Below, one piece after another: positions 44,011 to 55,209 of a stretch of DNA of 64,000 nucleotides. A program made the position numbers and the translations under genes. The first letter of the stretch is position 1. Each line of letters begins with the position of its first letter. This stretch comes from Phoronis australis. Its lineage: Eukaryota; Phoronida; Phoronidae. The notes under the pieces were generated by a model. It made no database searches and was not told the origin of the DNA. It was given only the letters and a program-made list of their open reading frames with translations. The DNA is taken from the NCBI GenBank assembly GCA_002633005.1, contig NMRA01000346.1, forward strand, positions 425,449 through 489,448, read 5' to 3'.

Positions 44011-45394
44011 CAGCTCTCTCTGGGTTTTGCGTGGCTGAACACACATCCGTGGGCTTGTCACATTTTCTTCACTATGTCAAGAAACGAATGAAAAGTGTGA
44101 GTCATTCCACATCAAAGATGAGCTCAGAAATTTTATTCCGTCTTGTCATTTTGCACTTTCACTGTGGAAAAGCAAGGTAGGCTGAGAAAAAAGGTTGAAA
44201 ATGACGTTTCATCCCAAAACGACCCAATCCCTGGCCTGCCGATGTGCGATGAAATAAGCTAACACTGGATTCTGGATTAAGTAAATTTCCCATCGACTCC
44301 AATTAAAAAGCCAATTTCATGAAGTTGATTGAAAGTTAAGCCTGATTTAAATTGGATTCGCACCAGGTTTAAAGATAATCTGAATTTCTTAAAATTGGTT
44401 TTATGAACTTTTAGACCAGTGTTCTAGCAAAACTGTTTAAGTCTAATATGGACCTGGTTAAGCAAGTTTTCATTTCACCAACGAGGTCAATATTCCTTAG
44501 AACTCAAACGTTTGACTTTAGGCTTAATCATACCCAGATTTAACACTGTTAAAGATGCCAGACTTGCCCGGTATACATGTATGCGGAACCGTGCAGCTGA
44601 AAGACACCTCGGTGAAGGCCTAGATCACCGGCGCAGTTGTAGAGCAAGAATTTTCAGGTTTACGACGACACTGAATAACATAGACAAATACACTGTACGT
44701 GTTGCGGGGTGTCATTCGGACCAGCTCCCAGAATACGACTGATAGGCGTAATCGTTGTCGGCTAACGCTGATGTTTCTGACAGTTCTATCTCCTTACGCC
44801 CCAGAGACAGGACAGGAATCCTGTGCCCCGAAAGTTGCATGAAACCGGCGCAAATAGGAACTCGACTAAGTTCCCTAAATTTACTTCGTATTTGCGTCTT
44901 TCTTCACTCACAGGTGTAAATTTTTCTATCATTTCATCTTTATTATGAATAATGACATGTTTAAATAATATTAATAAGAACTGAGTCCTGCCGTTCAGTG
45001 AAAATAGGGTCTTGGTCATTTGATTAGATTGAAAAGAAAAGGCACCTGTTTATTTTCGATACTATTGAGAATTGAACATAAGAGTTTCCCGAGTTCGTAT
45101 CAAAACCAAGATTGGGTGTCCCGTCATCAAGGGCAAGCTTTCGTAATCATAAAATGAAAGCACTATTTTGCGTAAAACAGATACCGGTATACACCTGATG
45201 TTGCAGTTCACGCAAACGGTCACCAAATCCATACGTGTGCATACATAGACCGTTGAAGCCGGTTTGCGGAGCATTTTCGTATTACAGTACCAGGAGTGTA
45301 GATCCACTTTAGCAGTGACATAGAACACGAACAACGAAGTAGAACTCTGCCACGGAAACAGAACTTTTCACCAGATATTTTTACGGACGTTTCT
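44011..45394. other. intergenic, no gene recognised
   Basis: No exon, RNA or clear repeat found. Confidence 0.4.
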
Positions 45395-45713
45395 TTAAAG
45401 AATTGAATCCATGCAGTTGATGACAAAGCATTTTCCTCGAGTTTCAAATTTCAGAAAAAAAGATCCGCCAACAGCTTGGCACTTCGACATTATTCCGACA
45501 AGACAAAGCGTGTCTCCTGATGGGGTAAGCTTGATGGAAGCGAAATAAACAGTGAAATAAATCGTGCCGGCAAGTAGAAGGGCTACCGATTTGAAAATAC
45601 GTGAAACTTGATCTTTGGTGGCTCTCAGTTTTTTTGAGCAACTCTTCAATAACATCAAAGATGGTGGGATGATATAGGAATTTAAAATTTGAAGCTTGCA
45701 CTGCGTTGTTAAC
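45395..45713 (-). CDS. possible 3' exon with membrane helix
   Basis: Acceptor CATCAGCAG|GTTAAC (a CAGCAG tandem acceptor). Two frames are of interest. One, in phase with exon 6, stays open to TAA at 45395 and has KKLRATKDQVSRIFK, then SVALLLAGTIYFTVYF and TPSGDTLCLVG. The other begins VNNAVQASNFKFLYHPTIFD, then VIEELLKK, and reaches a stop near 45444. The two meet at an A7 run, where a one-base indel would join them. It could also belong to another gene. Confidence 0.35.
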
Positions 45714-48700
45714 CTGCTGATGCAGTTACTCGATCCCAGAATCTGGTTTGTTGACGAAATGCCAGTTCTTCTCCACTTGAACCATACGTTGCTCAACCGT
45801 GGCCTTTCAAAAATGTCACTTCGCTGACCTCACGGTTAGAGAATTGTATGATGCACGTATCCTTCGTTTTCTGTTGCCTGAAAATCTGGCAATGGCAAAT
45901 TCGCAACCTGTTGTATGAAAGCAGGCCAAGCACTTTCTCAGACTATGGGCGTTGTCGAGAGCTAGCTTATACAATTCACAGATGGCCCAAATAAAAACGA
46001 CGCGTTAGTACATTTTATTATTTAATTGACAAGCAATATGAAATGACATCAGTTTCAAAAGCTATGTACATATTTCCAAGACAGCATACGCGTTCCCGAG
46101 ACAGCACGATGTTCGGTAAATTCAATATTAGTCTCCGCGACTCGCACCACACATTCTCTCTTCACCGAATTGGTGGTGGACAGCCTCATACGGAATTCGG
46201 GCATTCAATCTGACAAGTCGCGCAGTCACGGTGTTACTCGGCGTAACGGACAATTGACTTCATCGACGTAAAAACTGCGCTCCACTACGGCTCGAAGCAC
46301 GCCGCACTGCACTGCGGGCAGTGACAATCTACTAGTACATTGTAAATACGCCATTGAGTCAGCTTGGATGCCTTCGGGGGTCGAGTGGAAGGCTGAAATA
46401 AAGGGTGATCAACATACATTAACAGCATATCCCTGCTGACTGGAAAAGTTAATTGACACACAGACTACAGGCACGCTTCAAGGAAATGAAATTAGCCAAA
46501 CTATGGATTTTGTTGATCCAGATCGTTGAGAACGTATAGATCAGGTAATCGAACTGTAATCTTTACCCTTTCACACACGGAAAGTCCATTAGCAAATGTG
46601 ATGAGCTATTGAAACATTCCCACATTTCAACTCAAGTACACAGAAGAGAGGCTTTGTATCAACCTTTCCATTATTTCGCTTGCTTTACTGGACGCGTAAA
46701 CCATATCATCCATTTTGGCGATGAACTGAAAAGCAAAATTTTACAGAATAACTCAAGGGACGAACCCGTCCATGGCAATACATACCATTCACCGTTCATG
46801 TCAACGGCACAAACGCTATATTACCTTTGCTGGGCCTTCAGCTCTCTCACATAGAATAAAGCACTCTCGGACTCCATTTCAATACTAAAACAATACAGAT
46901 TTGCAAAAGACTAGTTGGTTGACAGTAGTTTTGGACCACGTTTTTGGAATCGGTAGGAAATTTGCTTTCGGCAGAGAAGTTGTGTTTTTTGGGTGAAAAG
47001 TGCCGATTTTGCACCATTGCCCCTACTTTTCTTAAGTCTAGATTTGTTTTCAATGGGAGTGAAAGCGTCAAAAATACAAGAAAGAAAAAAGTTTCTCTGC
47101 TCATCTGTAGGACTTGTGGTTTGAAAAGACTCAATTTTCGCTTTATTTACATGCAGTTTTGACAGAGTGAAGAAAGGGTGAAGAGTCCATTGACGTACGT
47201 GTGTTCTGATTGGCAAACCCCTGTGANTCAAAAATACAAGAAAGAATAAAGTTTCTCTGCTCATCTGTAGGACTTGTGGTTTGAAAAGACTCAATTTTCG
47301 CTTAATTTGCATGCAGTTTTGACAGAGTGAAGAAAGGGTGAAGAGTCCATTGACGTACGTGTGTTCTGATTGGCAAACCCCTGTGAGAACTGTTCTGTTC
47401 CTCAGACTGTGGGCGTTGTCGAGAGCTTACACGATTCACAGATGACCAAATAAAAACGAAGCGTTGTATATTTCATTATTTAATTGAAAATCAATATAAA
47501 ATGACATCAATTTCAAAAGCTATGTACATATTTACATGTACAAGGGAGCATAAGCGTTCCCGAGGCAGCACCATCTTCGGTAAATCCAATAATAGTCTCC
47601 GCGACTCGCGTCACGCATTCACTCTTCAACGAATTGGTGCTAGACAGCCTCATACGCGGACACTGTGACTTTATCGACGTAGAAGCTGCGCTCCACTACG
47701 GCTCCATGCACGCCGCACCCCCTTACAGGCGGTGACAATCNTGGTGCTAGACAGCCTCATACGCGGACAGTGTGACTTTATCGACGTAGAAGCTGCGCTC
47801 CACTACGGCTCCATGCATGCCGCACCCCCTTACAGGCGGTGACAATCCACATACGCCATTGAGTCAACTTGGGTGCTTTTGGGCGTGGAACGCTGAAATA
47901 AAGGATGGTGGATATACATTGCTCACAAATGATGCGAACACAGCACTGTGCCCATTTCATTTGGATCTGAAGCCATTGTTCAAGGCTCTGTGACCCCCAA
48001 AGAAATATTTAAAGAAAATGAAGTTGGCCAGGTTTGAGGGCAATCCTGTGGATTAAATAGGAAGTTTTTTTACCGGGAATGGTTTTCAGCAGCTGATTGA
48101 AGTTGTTGCTCGAAATCCAGAAATTTGGCCTCTGCTTCGTTCTACACGTCATTTTTAGAGTACATCATTTTTGACTGGGGAAAATTTTTGACAAGGATGC
48201 AGACAGGCTTCAGGGAAATGAAAATTGGCAAAGTGTGATTGGAAATGACACAATTTAAACTACACTTATTGAATCTAGAGTGTGGCTCTTNCTCACAAAT
48301 GATGCGAACACAGCACTGTGCCCATTTCATTTGGATCTGAAGCCATTGTTCAAGGCTCTGTGACCCCAAAGAAATATTTGAAGAAAATGAAGTGGGCCAG
48401 GTTTGAGGGCAATCCTGTGGATTAAATAGGAAATTTTTTACCGGGAATGGTTTTCAGCAGCTGATTGAAGTTGTTGCTCGAAATCCAGAAATTTGGCCTC
48501 TGCTTCGTTCTACACGTCATTTTTAGAGTACATCCTTTTTGACTGGGGAAAATTTTTGACAAGGATACAGACAGGCTTCAGAGAAATGAAAATTGGCATA
48601 GTGTGATTGGAAATGACACAATTTAAACTACACTTACTGAATCTAGAGTGTGGCTCTTCAATGAAAAACGCCAAAATAGTATTTTTAGATAACTTTTCGC

Positions 48701-51700
48701 ATCTTAAAATGTTTTCCGGTGAACGTCGCAAGACTAAAGACAAGGCTTAGTTGAATGTTCCCATAATGACGCCCATTTTTATGTTTCTTGGAACTGGGTA
48801 CAAACAAAGAATTTTGTTGATCCAGACCGTTGATAACGTAGAGATCAGGAATTTAAACTTTCCGCTTAGCCCCTTTCGACATGGAACCTGATGAGCTATT
48901 GATACATTCACAAGTTTCAACTCCATTACGCAGAGAGGCTCTGTACCAACCTTTCCATTATTTCGCTTGCTTTACTGGACGCGTAAACCATATCATCCAT
49001 TTTGGCGATGAACTGAAAAGCAAAATTTTACGGAATAACTCAAGGGACGAACCCGTCCATGGCAATACATACCATTNCACCGTTCATGTCTGTAACACTC
49101 GCTCAATAATGGTGAGTTTTAAACTGCATCCTATCAGATAGACCGATTTATTAGTTGTACGGTATGAAGATTGCATAAAACACCCGAGAACCATGCACTG
49201 AGAACGCCGCTTGAACTGACACTTCCCTTTTCCAATACAGGGCTTATCTAAATTTCCACGCAGCACAAGACGCTATCATACATGTATATATGCATGTAAT
49301 GACTCACCTGGTACAACTTATGCGACAGCTCCTGAGCCCGGCCTACTGCCTGACCAACTTCGTACTTGGCGGTCTCCAATTCAACCGACGCCTTCTTTCG
49401 GCTCCTTTGAGAGGACCATTTGTTAGATTGGAGTAAGCGTAGCTGCTCAAGCTTGGCTTGCTCCTTCTGCAACAAAGAAGTTTTAATTGAAATGTTGCAC
49501 ACCGTTTGCAAGTCACTCAATGACACCCAGTTTCAGCCTAACATAATTTTCCAAATCAAATTAAAGGACAGAAATAATGTTCTAATCTAAGAGAAAAGAC
49601 AGGGCAATGTCTCTGTACTAAACGTTATGTTGGTCTATGAACGTAAGCTGTTTGTAACATAAGTAGATGTTCTACCTTTTTTAGTTTTGACAATTGTTCA
49701 GTGGTAGCTCTGAGCTTCCTCTCCGTTTTCAGTGTATCTCTGACGACGCTAGAAAACGAAGCGAACAAACTATTACATTATCAGTCTCAAATAAAATCTC
49801 GCGATCGTTTCGCTAATGAATAGACTGTGTAGTAAAGCGTTGAATGTTTACTAAAGGGAACAGCGCAGCCATTCATGACAATTATCTTTAAAGACAATCG
49901 TTTCATAAAGCCTTTTTCTTGCTGTCATCAACTGACCTGTCTATCAATTTCATGTCACGTTCGACGTCTTTCAGCTCTTCATTCAGACCCCTGTGGTGGT
50001 CGTTCAATTGAATCAAATATTCGCAGACGTCATTGGCAACATCGGGACTAGTGGAATAACCTACAACAATGAACAGGACAAGCTAAGAGCGAATTCCATG
50101 TGCGATCTCACTGTCTCATCAGGTCGAATTTTCCTCGAGTCGTATTTTTGGTTTTGAAATTGCTACACTGTCCTTTGCGTCACAGTCATTTAGGTCGGCG
50201 AGTAATTGTTTCAGCCAAGCTAATGCAAGCTAAACCGTCTGTCGTTGACCAAGCCACGTTGACACGATCATGTGATCAGCGTTCTGGTAAAACACTTGTC
50301 AGCGATAGTGTGAATATAAACCAGATGTCAGACTTCCCCTTGCACATTCTTAAATTATAGTATATTCCAATAGCTTGTATTTAGACCCTATTCGTTTTGG
50401 TGATCGATTGTGATTGATCAGAATATCAGTATTTTGTACGTTGACATCTATCTATTATCTTGTAAGACGCCTACGAATTGTTAATTCCCGTTTTAAGCGT
50501 ACGACCAGTCCTGGGATAGAACATTCACCTGCCAAACTAGTTGAAGGAAAACTCGCTTCAACGAATAGCAAGACTCACGATTTAGGTTCCTTTTCAGGTT
50601 CTCAGCGTCGCTGACACACTTCTTTGTCACATCCTTCAGGTATTTTGTAGCTTGAACGTTTACCCTAAGGTAAAACAAAGAGGTGCATATTTCACCAAAG
50701 GCGGTAAAAACGAGAAGTGCTATTTAATGTTTCTAGATCAGGCACGACAACGGCCAGCTACAATTGACCCTTTGTGTCTTCTTTGAATACTTTGAAAGTA
50801 GTGATGTCCAAGAAAGAGTGTCCACGCACGGGCGAGTTAATACTGCAGACTCTTGTGTCTTAACTTGTCGGGTCTCAGGAATACAGATTAATATTGCTGT
50901 GATGAGATCTTAAATTTCACTAGCTAAGTAGTGGTTATACTCTGCGCAACGGTCTGTCGATAACTACACATGGCTTACGGGATGGATATTTAATAGCTTA
51001 AAGAAGTGTTTAATTTCTAGGGATTGCAAGGTATTTTTTGCATATCATGGATACGGCTTAGAACTTAAATCCGATGCTTCTGACAGGAGCCGACTTTTGC
51101 TTCAGTAGCACTGTGCAGTCGGTCGTCAAGCCCAGCTGGAGTGCAGATGCGGCCCCGCTGTTAGAGTTCTAATGTTGACACACGCACGAATCTTGTACTT
51201 CAGCTACATACATGTACTTTCGTTTAGATATAGTCGATGGTTCTGAAGCTGTAGCGATGCAGGTAAACTTTCTCAATTGTCCAAAAGGTCTCACACGAAC
51301 GCAAAACGGGTACGCATGACTAGAACGCGGGATGTAATCTTTCACTCGAAATCAAACTCGAAATTGTTTCTGGATTTCTCTGTCCTACATCCTCTTTATT
51401 TTTGCAACCCCAAAATATTTGTCTACTGTTCCTTACTGCACCGAGTTATGAGGTTTTATCTAGAACTCGTATACAATCACTAAACGAAATCTGGTCGTGA
51501 TGATACTGACGTACCTTTATTTTGTTAAGTTTTACCAAAAGACATGAACACGTGACCCATATAACAATTTCCTGGTGAAATGTGGAAATCGAATTTTGCA
51601 GTTTTCCACGTGAGGGAAATATAGACCAATACTGTAGTAAAACATGTTGTTTTATAGATATTTGTCTATATTTAAAGACTTGCTGATAAGGTCCTTTCAA

Positions 51701-52783
51701 GCTTTGACGAAACATATCGGTGTCACAAGATCGACTAAGAGTACTTTGGCTTCAGTATCGAACCCTCCTGTAATGCAAGGCCAATCCAGTAGCCACCGAA
51801 CACGGAACGGACTTATGCTACGTTCGCGTATATGCAGTCTGGAGGCACACAGTAAGTGAAGCTTGTTTTAGGCNACGCAAAACGGGTACGCATGACTAGA
51901 ACGCGGGATGTAATCTTTCACCCGAAATCGAACTCGAAATTGTTTCTGGATTTCTCTGTCCTACATCCTCTTTATTTGTGAAACCCCAAAATATTTGTCT
52001 ACTGTTCCTTACTCCACCGAGTTATGAAACGAAAATGAAGCAGTAATTTGGGAAAGCGCTACAACTTTTCTGAAGTTTTATCTAGAACTCGTATACAATC
52101 ACTAAACGAAATCTGGTCGTGATGATACTGACGTACCTTTATTTTGTTAAGTTTTACCAAAAGACATGAACACGTGACCCATATAACAATTTCCTGGTGA
52201 AAAGTGGAAATCGAATTTTGCAGTTTTCCACGTGAAGGAAATATAGACCAATACTGTAGTAAAACATGTTGTTTTATAGATATTTGTATATATTTAAAGA
52301 CTTGCTGATAAGGTCCTTTCAAGCTTTGACGAAGCATATCGGTGTCACAAGATCGACTAAGAGTATTTTGGCTTCAGTATCGAACCCTCCTGTAATGGAA
52401 GGCCAATCCAGTAGCCATCGAACACGGAACGGACCTATGCTACGTTCGCGTACATGCAGTCTGGAGGCACACAGTAAGGGAAGCTTGTTTTACGCAGGCC
52501 CACGGTCGCCAAGGAGACACGCTAATTTTCGAAGCTGTAGTTTGTGTTCCGTACGGGGTAATAAGGACAATTGAAAAGTATCCTAATGACCAACGAGGCT
52601 GCAACGAATAAGTCCGTTGCGTAAACGTTTCACGTTTTCTGAACAGAAATTTAGCCAAATTCACTCCTTTGATTGTAAAATTGTATTGCCGATGCATTTT
52701 GAAATGTCAACGGCACAAACGCTATATTACCTTTGCTGGGCCTTCAGCTCTCTCACATAGAATAAAGCACTCTCGGACTCCAT
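45395..52783 (-). CDS. unassigned coiled-coil protein gene
   Basis: Six exons with matching phases (52731-52783, 50579-50664, 49937-50060, 49676-49748, 49308-49466, 48951-49012) and a possible seventh (45395-45713). The first six encode ~186 residues from MESESALFYVRELK. The chain is charged and heptad-like (YLKDVTKKCVSDAENLKRNL, EELKDVERDMKLID, TTEQLSKLKKKEQAKLEQL, KMDDMVYASSKASEIMER). If exon 7 joins via the AG|GTTGGT donor, ~105 residues follow with a hydrophobic helix (SVALLLAGTIYFTVYF), giving ~291 aa. A donor at TTG|GTACAG would give a different frame (NNAVQASNFKFLYHPTIFDV). Reading on without splicing ends after SLSA. I do not recognise the family, and upstream exons may exist. The region contains assembly duplications. 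Confidence 0.65.
46627..46877 (-). pseudogene. partial second copy of coiled-coil gene (exons 1 and 6 only)
   Basis: 46825-46877 repeats coding exon 1 (MESESALFYVRELKAQQ). 46664-46725 repeats exon 6. Only ~100 bp lie between them, and exons 2-5 are absent. The junction reads TTCATGT-CAACGGCAC, where the full copy has TTCATGT-CTGTAAC at exon 6 and GAAATGT-CAACGGCAC at exon 1. That fits a ~3.6 kb deletion at ATGT microhomology. It may be a deletion haplotype placed in tandem by the assembler or a real partial duplication. Confidence 0.65.
46891..47226. repeat. interspersed repeat, copy 1
   Basis: Begins ACAGATTTGCAAAAGACTAG and is related to 53556-53779 and 54001-54366. It abuts the 5' side of the partial coiled-coil copy. 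Open frames through it differ between copies, so it is probably non-coding. Confidence 0.7.
47068..47386. repeat. direct duplication across single N (159 bp x2)
   Basis: 47068-47226 and 47228-47386 are near-identical and separated only by N at 47227. This is what an unmerged contig overlap looks like. Confidence 0.9.
47635..47847. repeat. direct duplication across single N (106 bp x2)
   Basis: 47635-47740 and 47742-47847 differ at about two positions and are separated by N at 47741. Confidence 0.9.
47922..48658. repeat. direct duplication across single N (~368 bp x2)
   Basis: 47922-48290 and 48292-48658 are nearly identical with a few substitutions and one- or two-base indels. N at 48291. 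Confidence 0.9.
48951..49012 (-). CDS. coiled-coil gene exon 6
   Basis: Acceptor TTTGCTTTTCAG|TTCATC. Encodes FIAKMDDMVYASSKASEIME. Sequence identity with the second copy (46664-46725) is complete across the exon and breaks down just after AAAG|GTTGGT, which supports that donor although it is weak. Unspliced read-through would stop at 48926-48928. Confidence 0.6.
49308..49466 (-). CDS. coiled-coil gene exon 5
   Basis: 53 codons, phase 0 to 0, acceptor TTTGTTGCAG|AAGGAG, donor CAG|GTGAGT (consensus). Encodes KEQAKLEQLRLLQSNKW, RSRKKASVELETAKYEV and GRAQELSHKLYQ. Confidence 0.8.
49676..49748 (-). CDS. coiled-coil gene exon 4
   Basis: Acceptor CGTTTTCTAG|CGTCGT, donor AAAAAG|GTAGAA. Encodes VVRDTLKTERKLRATTEQ and LSKLKK. 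Confidence 0.75.
49937..50060 (-). CDS. coiled-coil gene exon 3
   Basis: Acceptor TTGTTGTAG|GTTATT, donor GACAG|GTCAGT. Encodes YSTSPDVANDVCEYLIQLND, then HHRGLNEELKDVERDMKLID. Confidence 0.75.
50579..50664 (-). CDS. coiled-coil gene exon 2
   Basis: Acceptor TTTTACCTTAG|GGTAAA, donor AATC|GTGAGT. Encodes VNVQATKYLKDVTKKC and VSDAENLKRNLN. Confidence 0.75.
51299..52495. repeat. direct duplication across single N (575/621 bp)
   Basis: 51299-51873 and 51875-52495 align along their length, with scattered substitutions and one insertion of about 47 bp in the right copy (~52027-52074). N at 51874. On the plus strand each copy has an acceptor-like CCTTTCAAG and a donor-like ACA|GTAAG around an open stretch. 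Substitutions there are often amino-acid-changing, so I do not call an exon. Confidence 0.85.
52731..52783 (-). CDS. coiled-coil gene exon 1
   Basis: ATG at 52783, residues MESESALFYVRELKAQQ. Donor CAAAG|GTAATA leaves two bases that pair in phase with the next exon to make Arg. Treated as first coding exon because this copy has no acceptor just upstream. Confidence 0.6.
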
Positions 52784-53093
52784 TTCAATACAAGTAGCAG
52801 TTGCAAAACTTTTCGACCAACTCTTTAAAACCCCGGAAACATCTATTTTGTGACGTTAACCTTTGTTTCAGTAAACTGTAGCTACGTCACGACAATTGTT
52901 CTTAAGCTGACCTCATGAACCAAAAATCATTTCCCTACCCTCTCAAGCTCCATGTTAGCGGGTTCCAGATACGTGTACATGCTTATTAATGAATCCCGAC
53001 TTTTGAAACAGTCCAATCGAGAAAAAGTTCTCAGAAAATTTCCATTCTCACAGGCGGCTTATACATGAAGTGGATATAAACCCAAGCTCTGTC

Positions 53094-54665
53094 CCAGTAA
53101 AAGAAATTTCATTGTGAAGCCCTTTAGCGCTACGAAATTGTCACAATCTTGCCCTTTCTGCAACGAACAGTGAATTCCGGGTATGCAAAGAGCTCGTAGC
53201 ATAAAGTGACACCTCTTGACATGCCAACTTGTGGCACCTTGAGACTCAAGCGGTAACTGACGCCCTCAAATCACCGCCACTTTCCTTACGGTATACTGTA
53301 GGTGGCACTGAACAGTAAGGCTGTGGCCGCGGCCACTTTGCACTCCCGAAATATTAAAATTTTGGGGTAGGCCAAGTTTGGGTCATTTTGTAGGTAGGCA
53401 TTGCATATAGGCTCAGTGAATGTGGTTTGTTTGTGTTTGTGAACATACTGAGAATAAAAAAGTTGCACTCTTCTTCAAGATGGTGGTCCCCTGTTGGTTT
53501 TGTGCATTGCTGTGTAGCAACTGAGAAGTTGGCCGCGATTTCAGGTAGACCTAAAACAATCCAGATTTGCAAAAGACTAGTTGGTTGACAGTACTTTTGG
53601 ACCACGTTTTTGGAATCGGTAGGAAATTTGCTTTCGGCAGGGAAGTGGTGTTTTTTGGGTGAAAAGTGCCGATTTTGCACCATTGCCCCTAGTTTTCTTA
53701 AGTCTAGGTTTGTTTTCAGTGGGAGTGAAAGCGTCAAAAATACAAGAAAGGATCAAGTTTCTCTGCTCATCTGTAGGACNTTAAAATTTTGGGGTAGGCC
53801 AAGTTTGGGGGCATTTTGTAGGTAGGCATTGCATATAGGCTCAGTGAATGTGGCTTTCTTGTGTTTTTGAACATGCTTAGGATAAAAAAGTCCACTTGCT
53901 CGGCTGGAGCTGCACTCTTCTTCAAGATGGTGGCCCCCTGTTGGATTTGTGCATTGTTGTGTAGCAACTGAGAAATTGGCCGAGATTTCAGGAAGACCTA
54001 AAACAATCCAGATTTGCAAAAGTCTAGTTGGTTGACAGTACTTTTGGACCACGTTTTTGTAATCGGCAGGAAAATTGCTTCAGTAGAGCATCGGCAGGGA
54101 AGTGGTGGTTTTGGGGTGAAAATTGCCGATTTTGCATTTGTTGCCACTACTTTTCTTAGTCTATCTTGGTTTTCAGGGGGAAGTAAAAGGGTTCTAAATA
54201 CAAGAAAAAATAAAGTTTGTCTGCTCATCTGTAGAGCTTGTGGTGTGAAATGATTCGATATTTTTTACTTTATTTGCATGCAGTCTTTGACAGAGTGAAG
54301 AAAGGGTGAAGAGCCCATTGACGTGTGTTCTGATAGGCAAACCCTCGTGAGAACTGTTCTGTGCCTCTACATAGCAACTGAGCCCAGTTGATATCGAATG
54401 ATGCTCACAACTATTAGATTTTCTTTGTTTTTTCTTTCACTTGCAGCGATGTATAAGTGAAATTTCACTGTGAAGCACTTTAACGCTAATTTTGTCACAG
54501 TCTTTTCTTTTCTCGTGATTTCCGGGTGTGCAAAGAGCTGGCAGTTCGTTATTGCTTGAGAGCACGATCCTAGCATAAAGCGACACCTTTTGACATGCCA
54601 ACGTGTAGTACATTGACTCTCAAGAGGTAACTGATGTCCTCAAATCACCCCCAATTTCCAAAGGT
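53094..54665. repeat. local segmental duplication
   Basis: 53094-53290 (GTGAAGCCCTTTAGCGCTAC to the TTACGGTAT end) reappears diverged at ~54460-54665. 53354-53779 reappears at 53781-54240 across the N at 53780. Divergence, including a ~20-bp insertion (CACTTGCTCGGCTGGAGC), is greater than at the other N joins, so this may be a true paralogous tandem duplication. Confidence 0.75.
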
Positions 54666-54882
54666 ATAAGGCAATTAAGCACAGTTGTTCATTAATTATG
54701 CTCACAACTCTTAGACAGTCTTTGTGTTTTTTTTTTACTCGCAGTAAGGCTTCTTCTTGGTGATGTATAAGTGACAACAACAAATCTTTGACATCCCGAA
54801 TAGCGGGCAAATAAGCACTGTACGTGAACTCATTAAAGTTCAAATATTCCAAATATTTGTCCTCTCGCTCGAAAATAAGCAT
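54640..54882 (-). other. possible exon, unassigned
   Basis: An 80-codon frame starts MLIFEREDKYLEYLNFNEF and runs through YLPAIRDVKDLLLSLIHHQE to a donor-like CGA|GTAAAA. The composition is protein-like. It lies upstream of the coiled-coil gene on the same strand and could be an earlier exon of it, but no acceptor or phase link was established. Confidence 0.2.
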
Positions 54883-55051
54883 ACCTCCGGTTTACAGTTT
54901 AGATATTTGCTCCCCAACCAACTAACCAACACAGTGGTTAACGCTCGTTAAATGCACGACTGCACATTCTGTAGGACTGCTTGGTGTAAACTCGCTCACG
55001 CTCTTTGTACACTTTCCGATCTTCCGGCGGATATTGTAACGAATATCGCCA

Positions 55052-55209
55052 CCAGCCTCCCGTTCAGTAAGGCTAGGACCTCGCTAAAAAGCAAGCCTTC
55101 GTGAGATTACGCGGGAAATTGCCGTGTATATCAAATAAGAGCTCGTGACTTTGGCTAGATTTTAGCTAGGTCCTAGCGTAGGTCCTAGCGTTACTGAACG
55201 CACGCCAGG
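55052..55209. mobile_element. ~160-bp MITE, copy 2
   Basis: Same family as 43601-43761. Begins CCAGCCTCCCGTTCAGTAAG and ends GTTACTGAACGCACGCCAGG, with the TAACGCTAGGACCT/AGGTCCTAGCGTTA inverted core. Two TAGGTCCTAGCG-type units. Confidence 0.85.

Noticed and set aside
46609-46854. Plus-strand frame MKHSHIST...
   Set aside because: It is antisense to the partial coiled-coil copy, whose minus-strand exons have proper splice borders.
51644-52574. Plus-strand exon-like stretch duplicated across N at 51874
   Set aside because: Borders look like splice sites, but several of the substitutions between copies change amino acids and no adjoining exon was found.
53354-53737. 127-codon minus-strand frame in the interspersed repeat
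   Set aside because: The related copies carry stops and frameshifts and the frame is not conserved among them.
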